A stretch of DNA of 17,364 nucleotides from Podila epigama (taxonomy: Eukaryota > Mortierellomycota > Mortierellomycetes > Mortierellales > Mortierellaceae). The position numbers and the translations under genes were made by a program. The notes under the pieces are model-generated. The model was not told where the DNA came from and made no database searches. It saw only the letters and a program-made list of their open reading frames with translations. The stretch's first letter is position 1, and each line of letters begins with the position of its first letter. The stretch lies in assembly GCA_015679605.1 (NCBI GenBank), contig JAAAVE010000228.1:1-17364 (forward strand), written 5' to 3'. Positions 17,294 to 17,364 of this stretch are shown here, piece after piece.

Positions 17294-17364
17294 GGTTAGT
17301 TCGATCAATGGCTTTGAATGAGCAGGCGTTTTTGTTTTTTTTTTGTTATTACTACTTTTCGTTA
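17294..17364. other. Upstream region of the membrane protein gene (window edge)
   Basis: Only about 120 bases upstream of the chosen start codon are in the window. They include an ATG at 17293-17291 with A at -3, out of frame with the protein, and a T run at 17330-17342 on the plus strand. The promoter probably extends past the window. Confidence 0.4.

Noticed and set aside
1-17364. tRNA, rRNA, CRISPR or transposon
   Set aside because: Reading both strands for tRNA B-box words gave hits only inside FAB1 coding sequence. I saw no regular spaced repeats, long terminal repeats, transposase motifs or reverse transcriptase motifs.

Overview
The window looks like ordinary nuclear DNA from a filamentous, early-diverging fungus, most likely Mucoromycota. 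This placement is an inference, not a proof. It rests on compact genes with short GT-AG introns (mostly 100-200 bases), many A/T homopolymer runs between genes, a GPI-anchored chitin deacetylase of the kind abundant in chitosan-walled fungi, and a fungal-type Fab1 lipid kinase without a DEP domain. I see no bacterial operon, CRISPR array, mobile element, tRNA or rRNA.

Four protein-coding genes are supported, all on the minus strand. From the right they are: (1) an unrecognised four-helix membrane protein with a long Ser-rich, acidic tail (15867-17243, three exons, 355 aa); (2) carnitine O-acetyltransferase CAT2 (11638-14399, four exons, 654 aa), with a separable mitochondrial presequence exon and a C-terminal SKL peroxisomal signal; (3) the phosphatidylinositol 3-phosphate 5-kinase FAB1/PIKfyve (2611-11183, seven exons, 2543 aa), with FYVE, chaperonin-like, Cys-rich and PIP-kinase regions and an odd His/Gln-rich tail; (4) a secreted GPI-anchored chitin deacetylase (315-1448, one exon, 377 aa). 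All splice junctions given were worked out by hand, and they keep the reading frame and rebuild conserved motifs across the junctions.

The genes serve different compartments: cell wall, vacuole/endosome, mitochondrion plus peroxisome, and an unknown membrane. Nothing in the sequence ties them into one pathway. The gaps (1-314, 1449-2610, 11184-11637, 14400-15866) hold no convincing further gene. They do carry several exact palindromes, inverted repeats and direct repeats near gene ends and starts.

No convincing undescribed system is visible. The items most worth checking are the orphan membrane protein, the exon layout that could give two CAT2 targeting forms, the His-rich Fab1 tail, the 560-base CAT2 intron, and the repeat cluster between FAB1 and the chitin deacetylase gene.
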